Below, one piece after another: positions 1 through 10,594 of a DNA stretch of 64,000 nt. Under the pieces are notes generated by a model. It saw nothing but the letters and a program-made list of their open reading frames with translations. It was not told the DNA's origin and ran no database searches. Positions within the stretch are counted from its first letter, which is position 1. Every line of letters begins with the position of its first letter. The stretch is from Carnegiea gigantea (lineage: Eukaryota > Streptophyta > Magnoliopsida > Caryophyllales > Cactaceae), in contig JAKOGI010001188.1 of assembly GCA_029747015.1 (NCBI GenBank), forward strand, positions 93,501-157,500, given 5' to 3'. The translations under genes and the position numbers were made by a program.

Positions 1-1180
1 TCATTCGCGTTCATCCCAAGAAAAACTACAACCTTTGAAGAAGTTGGTCTTTCCCCAATTAGTCAGACCGGATACATCTTAAATATAGATGGAGTTTGTA
101 ATAGAAAAGAAATATTTGAACATTGAAAAAGAGGCATGAATAGTATCTTAAACCTAAATACTACTTAGGCTGCTGCAAATTTTCTAAACTACATTGAACA
201 TAGCTTTTCTAGCACTATAGCTAACTGGTATGATTCATTAAATGAAGATGGTAAAAATACTTTAAGAATGATGGAAGGAAATTGAAATTGAATTTTATCG
301 GAGTTGTAATGTTCTAAAATTTATGCAAGAAAATTGAAACTGAATTCATCGAAGCTAAACTTGATTCTCAAGGAAACGCGAGAGAATGACAGAGAAATAT
401 TAATAATATAGAATTATGTCTAATGAGATACTTGAAAAATTATATTGCTGAATTTAGCCATTATTATTACAAAATTGGACATAATGAAACTAATCTTGAT
501 ATGTTCTATGACAAATTGTCATATCCAATAAATTCTATAACTAATGAAAAATACATTGTATGGCTTGAACAAACAAATATCATTGATACCCTTGGTTCAA
601 GAGTCTCTTATTTAAGAAAATGGGTCAATGATTAATATCTTGATCTCCAAAAGCAAAAGAAGATTAAGAAGCAATTCCTAACTTGCTGGGATTCGCCTTA
701 CCAATGGGGAAAAGAACCTGAAAGGAGAAGAAAAAAAAATTTTATAAGAAAAAGAGCTTTAATAAGCAAAGGGAAGAGAAATATAGAAGAAAGTATTATA
801 ACAAACCAAGTCCTAAAAAACGTAAATTTTTTAGGAAAGCAGCTTATTGTCCCACAGGGAATAACAACTGCAAATGCTGGGTATGCGAAGAAGTGGGACA
901 TTATGCTAATGAATGTAAAAATAGGAAGAATAACAAGTTTATTAAAACCTTGAGTAGTCTAGTTTATGTTGAGCTTAGTAAATATGAGGCATTAGACCTA
1001 ACCCTAAAAAAGAACAAAAAGAGATTGTTAAAATTATCTTGGACAATGAATATGAAGAAAGTGATTATGTAGAAACAAGTCATATGATGGAAAGTAGCTC
1101 AGTTAGTCTTGGTGATCTCCAAGGAGAAGAGTTTGTTATAGACAATGATCACGAGGAAGTCAAAGGAGATTGGCTCTTCC
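1..1180 (+). pseudogene. Pararetroviral capsid region with CCHC zinc finger, broken
   Basis: Conceptual translation in shifting frames gives a helical, Asn/Lys/Tyr-rich region of the kind found in caulimovirid capsids. The longest open piece is 423-635 (70 codons). The diagnostic part is at 848-928, where a basic stretch is followed by CKCWVCEEVGHYANEC, a CCHC zinc knuckle preceded by the extra Cys-x-Cys-Trp typical of caulimovirid coat proteins. An acidic tail follows at about 1020-1180. In-frame stops (for example near 124, 165 and 288) and frame changes rule out a working protein. In the family this domain encapsidates the DNA genome and the finger binds nucleic acid. Confidence 0.65.
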
Positions 1181-1827
1181 TATAATTCAAAAAGATATGA
1201 TCTATAAAAAATCTATCTTTTAATTAAAGTGTAACTATATGTGAAAGATGATGGAACGAGATTTAGGGAGACAAGATTATAAGTATGATGTGGAGAAGTA
1301 AATCTCATTAATTGAAAAAACATCCTTAAGCATAACAAAGATAGAAAGTATAGGTATATCCATATTGAAAGTGTCCAAGCTCAAATCATTCCTTTACAAT
1401 ATCATGGCAAAGATATTGATCTCTATGCTTTGCTCTGCGATATTAGGCATACCAAATTCAATAATCAAATTATCATAGGGACTAAGGCTAACCTGTGCAA
1501 TGGATCGATAGGATTCAATTGTCGACCTGGATATTATGTAAGTCTAAAAGATGAATTTGCTAAAAACTTTCTATCACTTAAGATAAAACAGTTGGAATGG
1601 ATATGAAAACAGGAGAATATCTATTAAGAATATTTTGAAAAATTATGTATAAATTAGATAATACTATAGACCCAAAGACTAAGGTCATAATGATAGAGGT
1701 AGAAAAATTTGAAAGTCCTACCCCTATGCTGAAAATCCAGAGGATTAAATCTAATCCACAGGAGATAAACATTGATTGTTCATAGATACCTAGCTTTGCC
1801 AACCCTACAAAAATCAATAAGAAAAAT
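1181..1827 (+). pseudogene. Degenerate pararetroviral polyprotein linker between capsid and protease
   Basis: No long reading frame survives here. Short Lys/Ile-rich stretches in several frames continue the polyprotein between the zinc finger and the protease. It is assigned to the pararetrovirus only because it lies without a visible boundary between two recognisable domains of that element. Confidence 0.4.
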
Positions 1828-2424
1828 GTGATAAAAATTGCTGAGAATAGTAAAATTACCACTAAATCCCAATTATTAAGAAGCATGAGTGCAAGATCAG
1901 ATTGGGGAGAAGGTTCTTCCTCATCTAAAGAAAAGCTTAAAGAAGATGATACAATGAGTATGACTAGTAAAATGAGTAAAATGAGTTTTGAACCCATAAG
2001 ACATAATGTAGACCGAAGTATGAGTTTAGAAAGAAAGGTCATTAGGTACAAAACAAGAACTATTAATGAGCCAATTTATGAGGATGAGTTAGTCAAAAAT
2101 ATGGCTATAGAGATATGCTATGAAGTCACCAGCATAAATTCGAATATCATCTATATCCTAATCAACGTATACTTAGAGGGATATAATAAATATGAGTTGT
2201 GTGCCTACATAGATAGTGGTTGTTTAAGATCATTATTTCCTGAATTTATGTGGAAAAAAGAAAAAAATTCTTTACAAGTAAAGACAGGCGATAATAGCAT
2301 TATGAGCCATAATGAGGCAATAGAAGGGTTATCCATAGAATTAGGAGGAGTCCAATGCATTATACCAGCTCTGTGGGCTACTGATCAATCCTCTCATAAT
2401 ATGATTATTGGAAATCATTTTTAG
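1828..2424 (+). pseudogene. Pararetroviral aspartic protease (retropepsin) segment
   Basis: An open stretch of 198 codons. The N-terminal third is Ser/Met/Lys-rich and low in complexity. The C-terminal part has the retropepsin hallmarks: the catalytic DSG triplet in AYIDSGC (codons 2212-2220), a following strand, and a late MIIGNHF, matching the conserved I-I-G-x-(D/N)-F of pararetroviral proteases. In the family this enzyme cuts the polyprotein into capsid, protease and RT products. The frame ends in a TAG just after this motif, where an intact polyprotein would run on into RT. No convincing start codon belongs to this piece, as it is an internal part of a polyprotein. Confidence 0.65.
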
Positions 2425-3020
2425 AGAGTATATTCTCCGTGCACACAAACCGTTAACTAGATAATATTCACAATAAATGGCCACTCTATTCCTATTGAAA
2501 AATTAAATAAGGCTCACACCCATCAGAAGGTTGAGTTCACACGCAGCCAACATAGTGAGAAGATAGTGCCTGCACAACACAAGGTATCATTAACAATTTC
2601 TTTATTCAAGTTATCTATTAAAGAGTAGATTGTTGAACAACAAGAAAAATTATGCAAAGAACTCTACTATGATAATCCACTAAAGTTTTGGGATAAAGAT
2701 AAGACCTTTGCAAAAATTACTTTGTTAAATCCCAACATTGTTATTCGAGTCAAACAAATAGTGTATACACACCAGGATACTCAAGAATTTGATAAAGAAA
2801 TTAAAGAACTTCTGGATAAAGGATTAATTAGGAATAGCAAGAATCCTCACACCAGTCCTGCTTTCATGGCAAGAAATCATGCAGAAGAAAAATGAGAAAA
2901 AGCAAGAATGATGATGAATTATAAAAAGCTTAATGACAATACTGTCTTTGATGGTTAAAAAAACAATCCTTTTCAACAGAATTCAAGGAGCTTCTTGGTT
3001 CTCGAAAACGGATTATAAAA
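2425..3020 (+). pseudogene. Pararetroviral reverse transcriptase, N-terminal part, cut by Athila
   Basis: Translations in broken frames show the RT entry region: an Ile/Val-rich strand, then EIKELLDKGLIRNS followed by SPAFM, then MMMNYKKLN, corresponding to the finger motifs (LLxxGxIRxS..SPxxx and RxxxDYRxLN). Stops and a frame change lie at about 2894-2960. Near 3000 the words ASWFSKTDYK correspond to the catalytic-Asp block of the palm. Coding similarity stops exactly at 3020, where the Athila LTR begins, and resumes in phase at 15466, so a single RT domain was interrupted. Confidence 0.65.
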
Positions 3021-4328
3021 TGATAAACCTCTATTTTACACACTTTTAGGCATGATTTTTACCTCTCATCTTGGCGATTTCTGGTAAAATCTCGAGAGTT
3101 TAGAGGTTGATTAGTCATTCTTTACCTCAAATCTACTTAAAAGTGTGTTTTTGTGTTTTCAGGGGTTAGACTGAAAGAAATGAGAAAAACAAGCTAGCGC
3201 CGCGCCAAATAGGAGCTAAAAAGGAGGATTTCAAGCCAACAGAGAGTGGCACGGTGGCACCATGCCATGCAGACTGATCGTGCCACCCAGAGGGACGAGA
3301 AAAAGCAAGCCAGAGATGTGGCATGGTGGCTCAGTGCTCAGTGGCACGATCGTGCCACATTAGTTTTCCCCGTATAGTCGCGATTTGGCGTTGTAATTGG
3401 CATTCATGCTTTTCTCTATTTTTTTCTCTCTTGAAAACAGCGATTAGGGTTTATAGTTCTTGGTTTTGATTGTTGTGAAATTCAAGACAGTGGATCAAGA
3501 TTTCTTTATGCTTTTGGTAAATTGTTGCTACAAATTGCACAAAGTACATTCCTCTACCTTTTTCCTTTGCGTTTTAATTCAAAGTTGAATACCTTTGAGC
3601 ATGTTCGTTTTCTTAATTGTAATTGTGATTAGAATGACGATTAGGGGCTAAATCCCGTGTCTTGGGTTGGGCATAGCCCCTTTGATGTGATTTGGATTGA
3701 TGTCCTAGGTTTTCGTGAATTGATGCCCATGTTATAATTGAACTCTCGCTTAGCGTGCCAGGTGTTCGATGAATTACCTGAAAGGGTTGTATTCACGTTC
3801 GTAATTAGGGTTTAGGAGATTAACGAAAGTTAAGTCCTTTACTTAGAGCGGTTTTGCGAGCGATTGAATTTCTTAACATGAAAATAGTTGGGGTTTCAAT
3901 TGGGAATTAAGGGTTACACAATCTTGTGGTCTTGCGACTCTAGTTTCATGAAAATAGATAACTAGGATAACTTGACCAGTCTAATGACCTTTGAGAGAAG
4001 GCGTAGACGCGTTTAATTTGTAACCATTCCATTTTAGTTGTCTTGTAGGCGGATTCACATGACCTAGATTACAATCCTAAGAACATCAAAGTGTGGTGAA
4101 CCCCAATCCAGGACCCTTGTCACCATTGATTGTGATAAAAGCAGTAACTTTAGATTGAATATAGTTAACTTCTAGTGAAAACCCATTCTACTAGACTCTG
4201 GCCTAAATTGAGTGTTAAAGGTTGGATTCGGTGATTGAAACCAAGTTCCTTGTGGACACGACCCGTACTTGCCGTTGCTAGCTACAACTGGCACCGTGCA
4301 CTTGCGGTTATTGAGTAAAACGATAACA
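3021..4328 (+). repeat. Athila 5' LTR
   Basis: It begins TGATAAACCTC and ends AACGATAACA, matching 14169-15460 over its length. It carries a cluster of GTGGCACG words around 3246-3360, including a perfect 18-bp palindrome at 3341-3358, and about 15 bases near 3200-3215 absent from the 3' copy. LTRs of this group supply the promoter and polyadenylation signals, but no TATA box could be assigned with confidence. Confidence 0.93.
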
Positions 4329-4333
4329 AGTTT

Positions 4334-4351
4334 TGGCGCCGTTGCCGGGGA
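4334..4351 (+). other. Primer binding site, tRNA-Asp
   Basis: TGGCGCCGTTGCCGGGGA lies five bases past the LTR end and is complementary to the 3' end of plant tRNA-Asp including CCA. This primer choice is characteristic of the Athila/Tat branch. Confidence 0.92.
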
Positions 4352-4418
4352 ACTTGTTTGTTTTGATATCGGAACCGACTAATCTCATTCTTTTATTTTT
4401 CTTCTCTTTCCACCCTGC

Positions 4419-6104
4419 TTGTTTTTACCCTTGCTTGAGCCTGCTTACACTTATTATAGTTTTTGGCTTTGTATGTACAGGCGCAGTCAGGGGAGTCACA
4501 ACTTGCTTCCCTTAAATCCTGAAATCGAAGCTACTGCTCGCAAGCAAAGTGGCGCACGCAGAAAGAAGCAAGCTGAATCTACCACAGCAGCGCAAGACAA
4601 CAGAGTTTTTAGAGACTATGCTATGCCTCAGTCATTGGGTATCACTTCCTCTGTAGTGAACCCTGCGGTCGAGGTCAACAACTTCGAGTTGCGCCTAGCC
4701 CTTATCTCCTTGGTGGAGCGTGATCAATTCGGTGGACACCCCTCTGAGAATCCTAATATGCACCTTCGTAATTTCCTTGTGAAGTGTGACACAGTTAAAC
4801 TCAATGGGGTCTCCACCGACGCCATTCGATTGAGGCTCTACCCGTTCTCCTTAGGGGATAGAGATAGGGACTGGCTCCAGAATGAGGAGCCCAACACTTT
4901 CACCACTTGGGATGCTCTCTCCAAGGCCTTCTTGAGCAAGTACTTTCCCCCTGGGAAGACAACCAAGTTGAGAGCCGACATCACCTCTTTCGCTCAACTG
5001 CATAGCGAATCGTTATATGAGGCGTGGGAACGGTTCAAGGATCTTCAACGCCAATGCCCCCACCATGGAGTCCTTGATTGGCTCCTTATTCAAACTTTCT
5101 ACAATGGACTGGATTAGACTTTAAAGATGTCCATTGATGCTGCAGTTGGGGGAGCACTTATGGGAAAATCGATCGAAGTGGCCAAGGCTTTACTTGAGGA
5201 CATGGCTGCTAATAACTACCATTGGTCTAATGAGCGGGTCCCTCAAAGGAAAGGTGGTAGCAAGTATGATGTTGATGCCGTAGACATGCTAGCCAGCAAG
5301 GTCGACGCCTTGGCACAGCGTTTCGACAGGCTTGGAACTCCTTCAGGGAGTTCAATGGGAGGTCCATCTGGTGCAATGTTTGAGGTTGGAGCACTTTGTG
5401 AGATCTGTGGCATTTAGGGCCACATTGCTACTGAATGCCAAACCACTTTCCCAGGCGTTGAGCATGCCAATGTAATACAAACTTACGGCCAACGCCCACA
5501 AAACAACCCCTACTCAAACACCTATAACCCCGGTTGGAGAAATCATCCAAACTTCTCCTACCGCAACAACAATCCCATGCCACCCAATCCTTCCCAATCA
5601 CAACCACAACCTCCCGGTTTCCAATATAGGGCCCCTTATGCCCAATCTCCTCAACAACCTCCCCAACAACCCAAGTCCAATCTGGAGAGCCTCATGGAGC
5701 GCTTTATAGCTACTCAGACGAAGACCAATGAGGCACTTAGTGAGTCGGTCAATCAGTTGAACTCCAAGTTTGACTCTATGGCTACTCACCAGAAGATGAT
5801 CGACAATCAAATCGCTCAAATTGCACAGCAAGTGAGCCATTTGTCTAGACCCCAGGGACATCTGCCAGGTCAACCTGAGACCAATCTCAAAGGCCAGATG
5901 AATGCTATTACACTGCGGAGCGGCAGGGAGTTAGAAGGTCCCATAATGCCTATGAGGGAGGAAAGGGAGGGAGCTGTCGATGTGGATGATGACACCAGGG
6001 CGGCCATGAGTGAGAGGGCCCAGAATGAGAAGCCCAAGGAGGATGCACCAGAAAGTACCCCCTCTTACGTGAAGCCTTATAAGCCTTCTGTCCCTTACCC
6101 TTAA
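4419..6104 (+). pseudogene. Athila gag (capsid/nucleocapsid) with nonsense codons
   Basis: One reading frame runs through 4419-6104, broken by TAG at 5115 and TAG at 5415. The first part has the retrotransposon gag fold (PF03732-like): NPNMHLRNFL, the LYPFSLGDRDRDWL block, and FLSKYFPPGKTTKLRADI at about residues 170-190. A short CCHC knuckle follows (CEICGI then stop, GHIATEC near 5389-5440), with the stop inside the knuckle in place of Gln. Downstream is a Pro/Gln/Asn-rich linker and a helical segment near 5680-5860. In the family Gag forms the particle and the knuckle binds element RNA. The exact start is uncertain because the frame is open upstream of the first good Met; a Met near 4470 is possible. 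Confidence 0.85.
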
Positions 6105-6725
6105 AGGCTAGTAAAGGATAAGGAGGAGCACAAGTATGGAAAGTTCCTTGAGATGCTAAAGAAGTTTCATATCAACATCCCCTTTTTGGAGGCCATTACT
6201 GACATACCTTCCTATGCCAAGTTCTTAAAGGATTTGCTCTCTAATAAGGGGAAGTTACTCGAGAATGCCACGGTGTCTCTCACTGAGGAGTGCAGTGCGA
6301 TCATTCAGAACAAACTCCCTCCTAAACTTTCTGATCCAGGGAGCTTTTCCATCCCCTGTTTTGTCGGGGGTCTTACCATCAGTAGAGCACTATGTGACCT
6401 TGGGGCTAGTGTGAGCCTCATGCCATACTTCATCTGTAAGAAGCTACAAGTAGGAGAGTTAAAACCCACCACCATCTCCCTGCAGTTAGCCGATCGATCA
6501 GTCAAGTACCCTCTTGGTGTTCTTGAAGATGTCCCACTCTAAGTGGGAAAGTTCTTCATTCCCTGCGACTTTGTGGTTATGGAGATGGAGGAAGACTCCC
6601 GCATTCCTATCATTTTGGGGCGACCATTCCTAGCCACTGCGGGAGCTATGATCGACGTCAAGAACGGCAAGCTTTCCCTTCAAGTAGGGGATGAGAAGGT
6701 GGAGTTTAGCCTGCCACAAGTGATG
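6105..6725 (+). pseudogene. Athila pol: aspartic protease domain
   Basis: It continues the gag frame after a TAA at 6102. The protease core is visible: PCFVGGLTISRALCDLGASVSLMP, with DLGAS as the active-site block (Athila proteases commonly vary the DSG motif), then IPIILGRPFLATAGAMIDV, the second conserved block, at about 6610-6660. A TAA at 6540 interrupts between the two blocks where related elements have Gln. In the family this enzyme matures the Gag-Pol polyprotein. Confidence 0.82.
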
Positions 6726-8102
6726 GCCTCCCCCACTACAGGCGACTTATGCTGCAGAGTTGATATATTAGAGAAAGCCCTTAACCAGGAGGGCAAGACC
6801 CATCTGTCTGGAGAAGACCCGTTGGAGGCCGTGTTGATTGGTTGCCACGTTACTAACTCCGGTTCGGGTGAGAACGAGGAGTATGCCAGACTCCTCAATG
6901 AGTCTACTACCTACTTGCCTGGGCAGTCCTGCGAAGAGATTCATAGTGTGGAGGAGCCTACCTCCAAGAAAGAAGAGGAGCGTCCACTAAAGGTAGAATT
7001 AAAACCTCTACCTCCCCATCTCAGGTATGAATTTCTGGACCCTTCCCATCAATTTCTCGTTATTGTTAATGCTAACTTGGATGGCCCCCAGTTGGAACAA
7101 CTGTTGGATGTGCTTCGTAAGCATAGGGGTGCCATCGGGTATAGTATCGATGATATTCGGGGACTTAGTCCTATATTCTGCATGCATCGCATTTTTCTTG
7201 ATAACAGTCACCACCCCTCTCGACAACCTCAGCGCTGTTTAAATCCAAACATGCAAGAGGTTGTCAAAAAGAAGATTCTTAAACTACTTGATGCTAGGAT
7301 CATCTACCCTATCTCAGATAGTGAGTGGGTGAGTCCAGTCCAGGTAGTCCCCAAAAAGGGAGGTATGACTGTCATAAAGAATGAGCGAGATGAGCTCATT
7401 TCTACTGGGACTGTTACTGGGTGGCGTATGTGCATCGACTACCGTAGATTAAATCAAGCCACCTGGAAAGATCATTTCCCCCTCCCTTTCATTGACCAAA
7501 TACTGGAAAGGTTGGCAAGGCATTCCTTTTTCTGTTATCTGGATGGTTATTCTGGTTTCTTTCAGATTCCTATCCATCTTGATGACCAGGAAAAGACGAC
7601 TTTCACGTGCCCGTATGGTACCTTTGCTTATCGAAGGATGCCATTCGGATTGTGTAATGCCCCAACCACCTTCCAGCGGTGCATGACCGCTATATTCTCC
7701 GACCTTATCGAAAACATCATGGAGGTGTTTATGGATGATTTCTCCGTTTATGGAGGTACCTTCGCCCTTTGTTTGGAAAACTTAACCATGGTACTCCATA
7801 GATGTGAAGAAGTCAACCTAGTATTGAATTGGGAAAAATGTCATTTTATGGTACAGGAGGGGGTAGTACTAGGTCTTGTTATTTCTGCTAGGGGCATTGA
7901 GGTGGACAGAGCGAAGGTCGAGGTTATTGAGCGATTACCCCCTCCTACTTCAGTAAAAGGGGTGAGGAGTTTCCTTGGTCATGCGGGGTTTTATCGCCGC
8001 TTTATCAAGGATTTCTCCAAGATTGCCAAACCTCTTACTCAGCTGCTCACTAAAGATGCCCCGTTTGTCTTTATTGATGAGTGCCATGAGGCCTTTTTGT
8101 AG
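6726..8102 (+). pseudogene. Athila pol: reverse transcriptase domain
   Basis: This is the longest open piece of the element (the frame 6543-8102 has 519 codons). RT motifs in order: WVSPVQVVPKKGG, WRMCIDYRRLNQAT, HFPLPFIDQILERL, FFCYLDGYSGFFQIPI (catalytic Asp in YLDGYSG), FAYRRMPFGLCNAPTTFQRC and VFMDDFSVYG, with FMDD as the metal-binding pair. VKGVRSFLGHAGFYRRFIKDF marks the RT connection. All RT catalytic residues look intact. The frame ends at 8100 through an apparent one-base gain in a T run at 8095-8099. Reading one base shifted continues with CRIK, a TAG at 8110, then the RNase H region. Confidence 0.9.
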
Positions 8103-8109
8103 GATCAAG

Positions 8110-8760
8110 TAGGCATTAATTTCTGCCCCCATCATACAACCACCAAATTGGGATCTCCCATTTGAGATCATGTGCGATGCCAGCGACCATGCAGTGGGGT
8201 CAGTTCTGGGGCAGAGGAAGGATAAGAAGCCAGTGGTGATCTACTATGCTAGTAGAACGCTGGATGAGGCCCAACAGAACTACACCACGACTGAGAAGGA
8301 GCTGCTTGCGGTCGTGTATGCAATGGAAAAATTCAGGCCCTACCTGCTATGTTCCAAGGTCATTGTATACACGGACCACTCTACCCTTAAGCACCTCCTC
8401 GAGAAGAAGGATGCCAAGCCTCGCCTTATCAGATGGATTTTGCTACTCCAGGAGTTTGATTCGGAGATCAAAGATAAGGCAGGGGCCGAGAATGTCATGG
8501 CCGATAATCTTTCCAGGCTCGTTGTTGAGAGCCACGACACCCATATTGATGATGCCTTTCCCGACGAGCATCTCATGGGCATCGAGTCAGGACCCGTCCC
8601 ATGGTTTGCCGACTATGTGAACTACCGAGCTTCGGGAATCCTTCCTCATGATCTATCCTTCCACCAGAAAAAGAAATTCCTCCATGATGTCAAGACGTAT
8701 TTTTGGGAGGAACCATTCCTTTACAAGTTGTGTAAGGATGGGATTATTAGAAGATGCCTT
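8110..8760 (+). pseudogene. Athila pol: RNase H domain
   Basis: After a TAG at 8110 the frame is open to 8853. RNase H motifs: [15 protein letters not shown] (first Asp), [28 protein letters not shown] (Glu), [12 protein letters not shown] (second Asp) and ADNLSRL (last Asp). It degrades the RNA strand of the replication hybrid. The four acidic residues are present. Confidence 0.88.
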
Positions 8761-9891
8761 CCTGAGGGGGAAATCCAAGGTGTAATCTCCCATTGCCACG
8801 ACTCTCCTTGTGGAGGACACGCTAACACCTCCAAGACAGCCGCTAAGGTGCTGTAAGCGGGCTTCTTCTAGCCCTCGCTCTTTAAGGACGTCCATGCCTA
8901 TGTCCATGCATGCGATCGTTGCCAGCGGATGGGAAATCTGTCTAGGAAGAATGAGATGCCCCTTAACTTTATCCTTGAAGTTGAGATCTTCGATATTTGG
9001 GGCATTAACTTTATAGGACCCTTCCCATCTTCAAGGGGCCACAAGTATATCCTCGTTGCCGTAGACTACGTCTCCAAGTGGGTGGAGGCAATAGCTAGCC
9101 CTACCAATGACTCAAGGGTTGTAGCCAAGCTTTTCAAAAAGATTATATTCCCTCGCTTTGGGGTCCCGAGGGTGCTAATAAGCGACAATGGATCGCACTT
9201 CATAGAGCAGAAATTGGAAACTCTCTTGAAGAAATATGGAGTGCACCACAAATATGGACTTGGCTACCACCCTCAAACTAGTGGCCAAGTCGAGATCTCC
9301 AACTGGAAAATCAAGTCCATCTTAGAGAAAACGGTTGCAAGATCATGAAAGGATTGGGCGGACAAGCTTGATGACGCCCTTTGGGCCTACTGCATGGCGT
9401 TCAAAACCCCCATTGGCACCAGCCCCATTCGGCTCATCTACGGCAAGTCTTGTCATCTCCCCGTGGAACTGGAACACAGGGCTTACTAGGCCATAAAACA
9501 CTTCAACTTCGACTTGAAGTCCGCGGGAGAGAAGAGGATGTTGCAGCTAAACGAACCCGAGGAGATCCGCTCGGATGCCCATAACAGTTCTCGGCTCTAC
9601 AAGGAGCGAACTAAGCGGTGGCACGACAAGTTTATCAACCGCCACGAGTTTCGGGAAGATGACTTGGTTCTACTTTTCAATTCCCGCTTGAAACTTTTCC
9701 CTGGGAAGCTTTGCTCCCGATGGTCGGGTACCTTTAAGGTGCTTAAGGTCTACCCATATGGGGCCATCGAAATAGGCAATGAAACCACCGGCTCGTTCAA
9801 GGTGAACGGGTCCCGCTTGAAACACTACATTATCGGTGAGTCTCTTGAGGGGAAAGTCACATGTGCTCTCCCCAATGTCCCTCCTTCTTAG
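8761..9891 (+). pseudogene. Athila pol: integrase, with a changed catalytic residue
   Basis: HHCC finger: [23 protein letters not shown], then stops at 8854 (TAA) and 8869 (TAG), then [10 protein letters not shown]. The catalytic core follows: [12 protein letters not shown], where the usual Asp of WG(I/V)DF is Asn; ISDNGSHF with the second Asp; [14 protein letters not shown] with the Glu. TGA at 9346 and TAG at 9487 interrupt the C-terminal part. The end (about 9640-9830) has DLVLLFNSRLKLFPGKL and RWSGTFKV, the usual Gypsy integrase C-terminal module. The first-Asp change alone should stop strand transfer. The frame closes with TAG at 9889. Confidence 0.88.
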
Positions 9892-10594
9892 GGATCCTAA
9901 CGGTCAAGCTCGGGACCTTAAACAAGCACTTCTTGGGAGGCAACCCAAGCCTTATTACTTCCCAAAAAAAAAAATAAAAAAAACAAAAAAGGAAATGAGA
10001 AAAAGAAAAAGAAAAAAAACAACAGAGAGAAAAAAAAAAACAAAAAAAAAGGGAGGAGGAGACGAGAAGAAACGGACCAGAGGTTCGGCATGGGGGCACC
10101 ACACCCCCAGGCACGCGCGTGCCCCCTGCCCCCATCCAGCAGAACCCAAGGAAAAGGAGAAAAGGGCAAGAAGGCGAAGACAGAAAAGTGGCACGGTGCA
10201 ACCGTGCAACCTGGCATGACCGTGCCACATTAAAAACCGGCCGCACGCTCCTTTTCTTCTTCCTCCTCCTCCTTCTCCCTCATTTGAATTCTGCACTTTC
10301 TCTCTCCTTTGCGCTTGAACGTTTCTCTCTCTCTCTCCTCACTCCCCCAAATCCACCACCCCAACCCTCTAATTCCATCAAATTGGCCCCAAATTCTTCA
10401 TTTCTCTCCCTTCCATCCACTTTCCTCTCAAAAATCTCTCCATTCTTCACCCCCACGCCTCAAACCCCATCTCACTTTCTCTCTCTAAAACCCAAAACCT
10501 CCATTGTTGAGGTTCAAGGTTGTAGAGAGCGAAATTGACCCTGCTCCTGCTCTTTTCACCTCCTCTTGGGTCCAGATCTGTCATTATTTCAACA
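9892..10594 (+). other. Athila pol to third-ORF spacer, A-rich and with palindromes
   Basis: Non-coding. It holds an A-rich tract (about 9960-10065), then a GC-rich part with a perfect 14-bp palindrome GGCACGCGCGTGCC (10110-10123), then GTGGCACG...CGTGCCAC words at 10188-10227 resembling those in the LTR, then a C/T-rich leader up to the ATG at 10595. Reading frames in it (for example the basic one at 9836-10219) are compositional. Confidence 0.75.

Larger units (their letters stand above)
1..3020 (+). mobile_element. Endogenous pararetrovirus (Caulimoviridae-like) remnant, left part
   Basis: Left half of a decayed integrated plant pararetrovirus. In order it shows a capsid-like region, a CCHC zinc finger, a retropepsin with an intact DSG motif and the first part of a reverse transcriptase, with no integrase. 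That order, and a zinc finger written as CKCW.C....GH....C, fit Caulimoviridae polyproteins rather than LTR retrotransposons. The element enters from beyond the left edge, so any movement-protein region and 5' end are not visible. Many stop codons and frame breaks interrupt it. The right part resumes at 15466 beyond an inserted Athila element. The genus is uncertain; a second downstream coding region in the right part would suit florendovirus-like elements. Confidence 0.72.

Noticed and set aside
9836..10538. Basic or Phe/Leu-rich ORFs around the A-rich spacer of the Athila element
   Set aside because: They follow from A-rich and C/T-rich composition, on both strands, between pol and the real third ORF.
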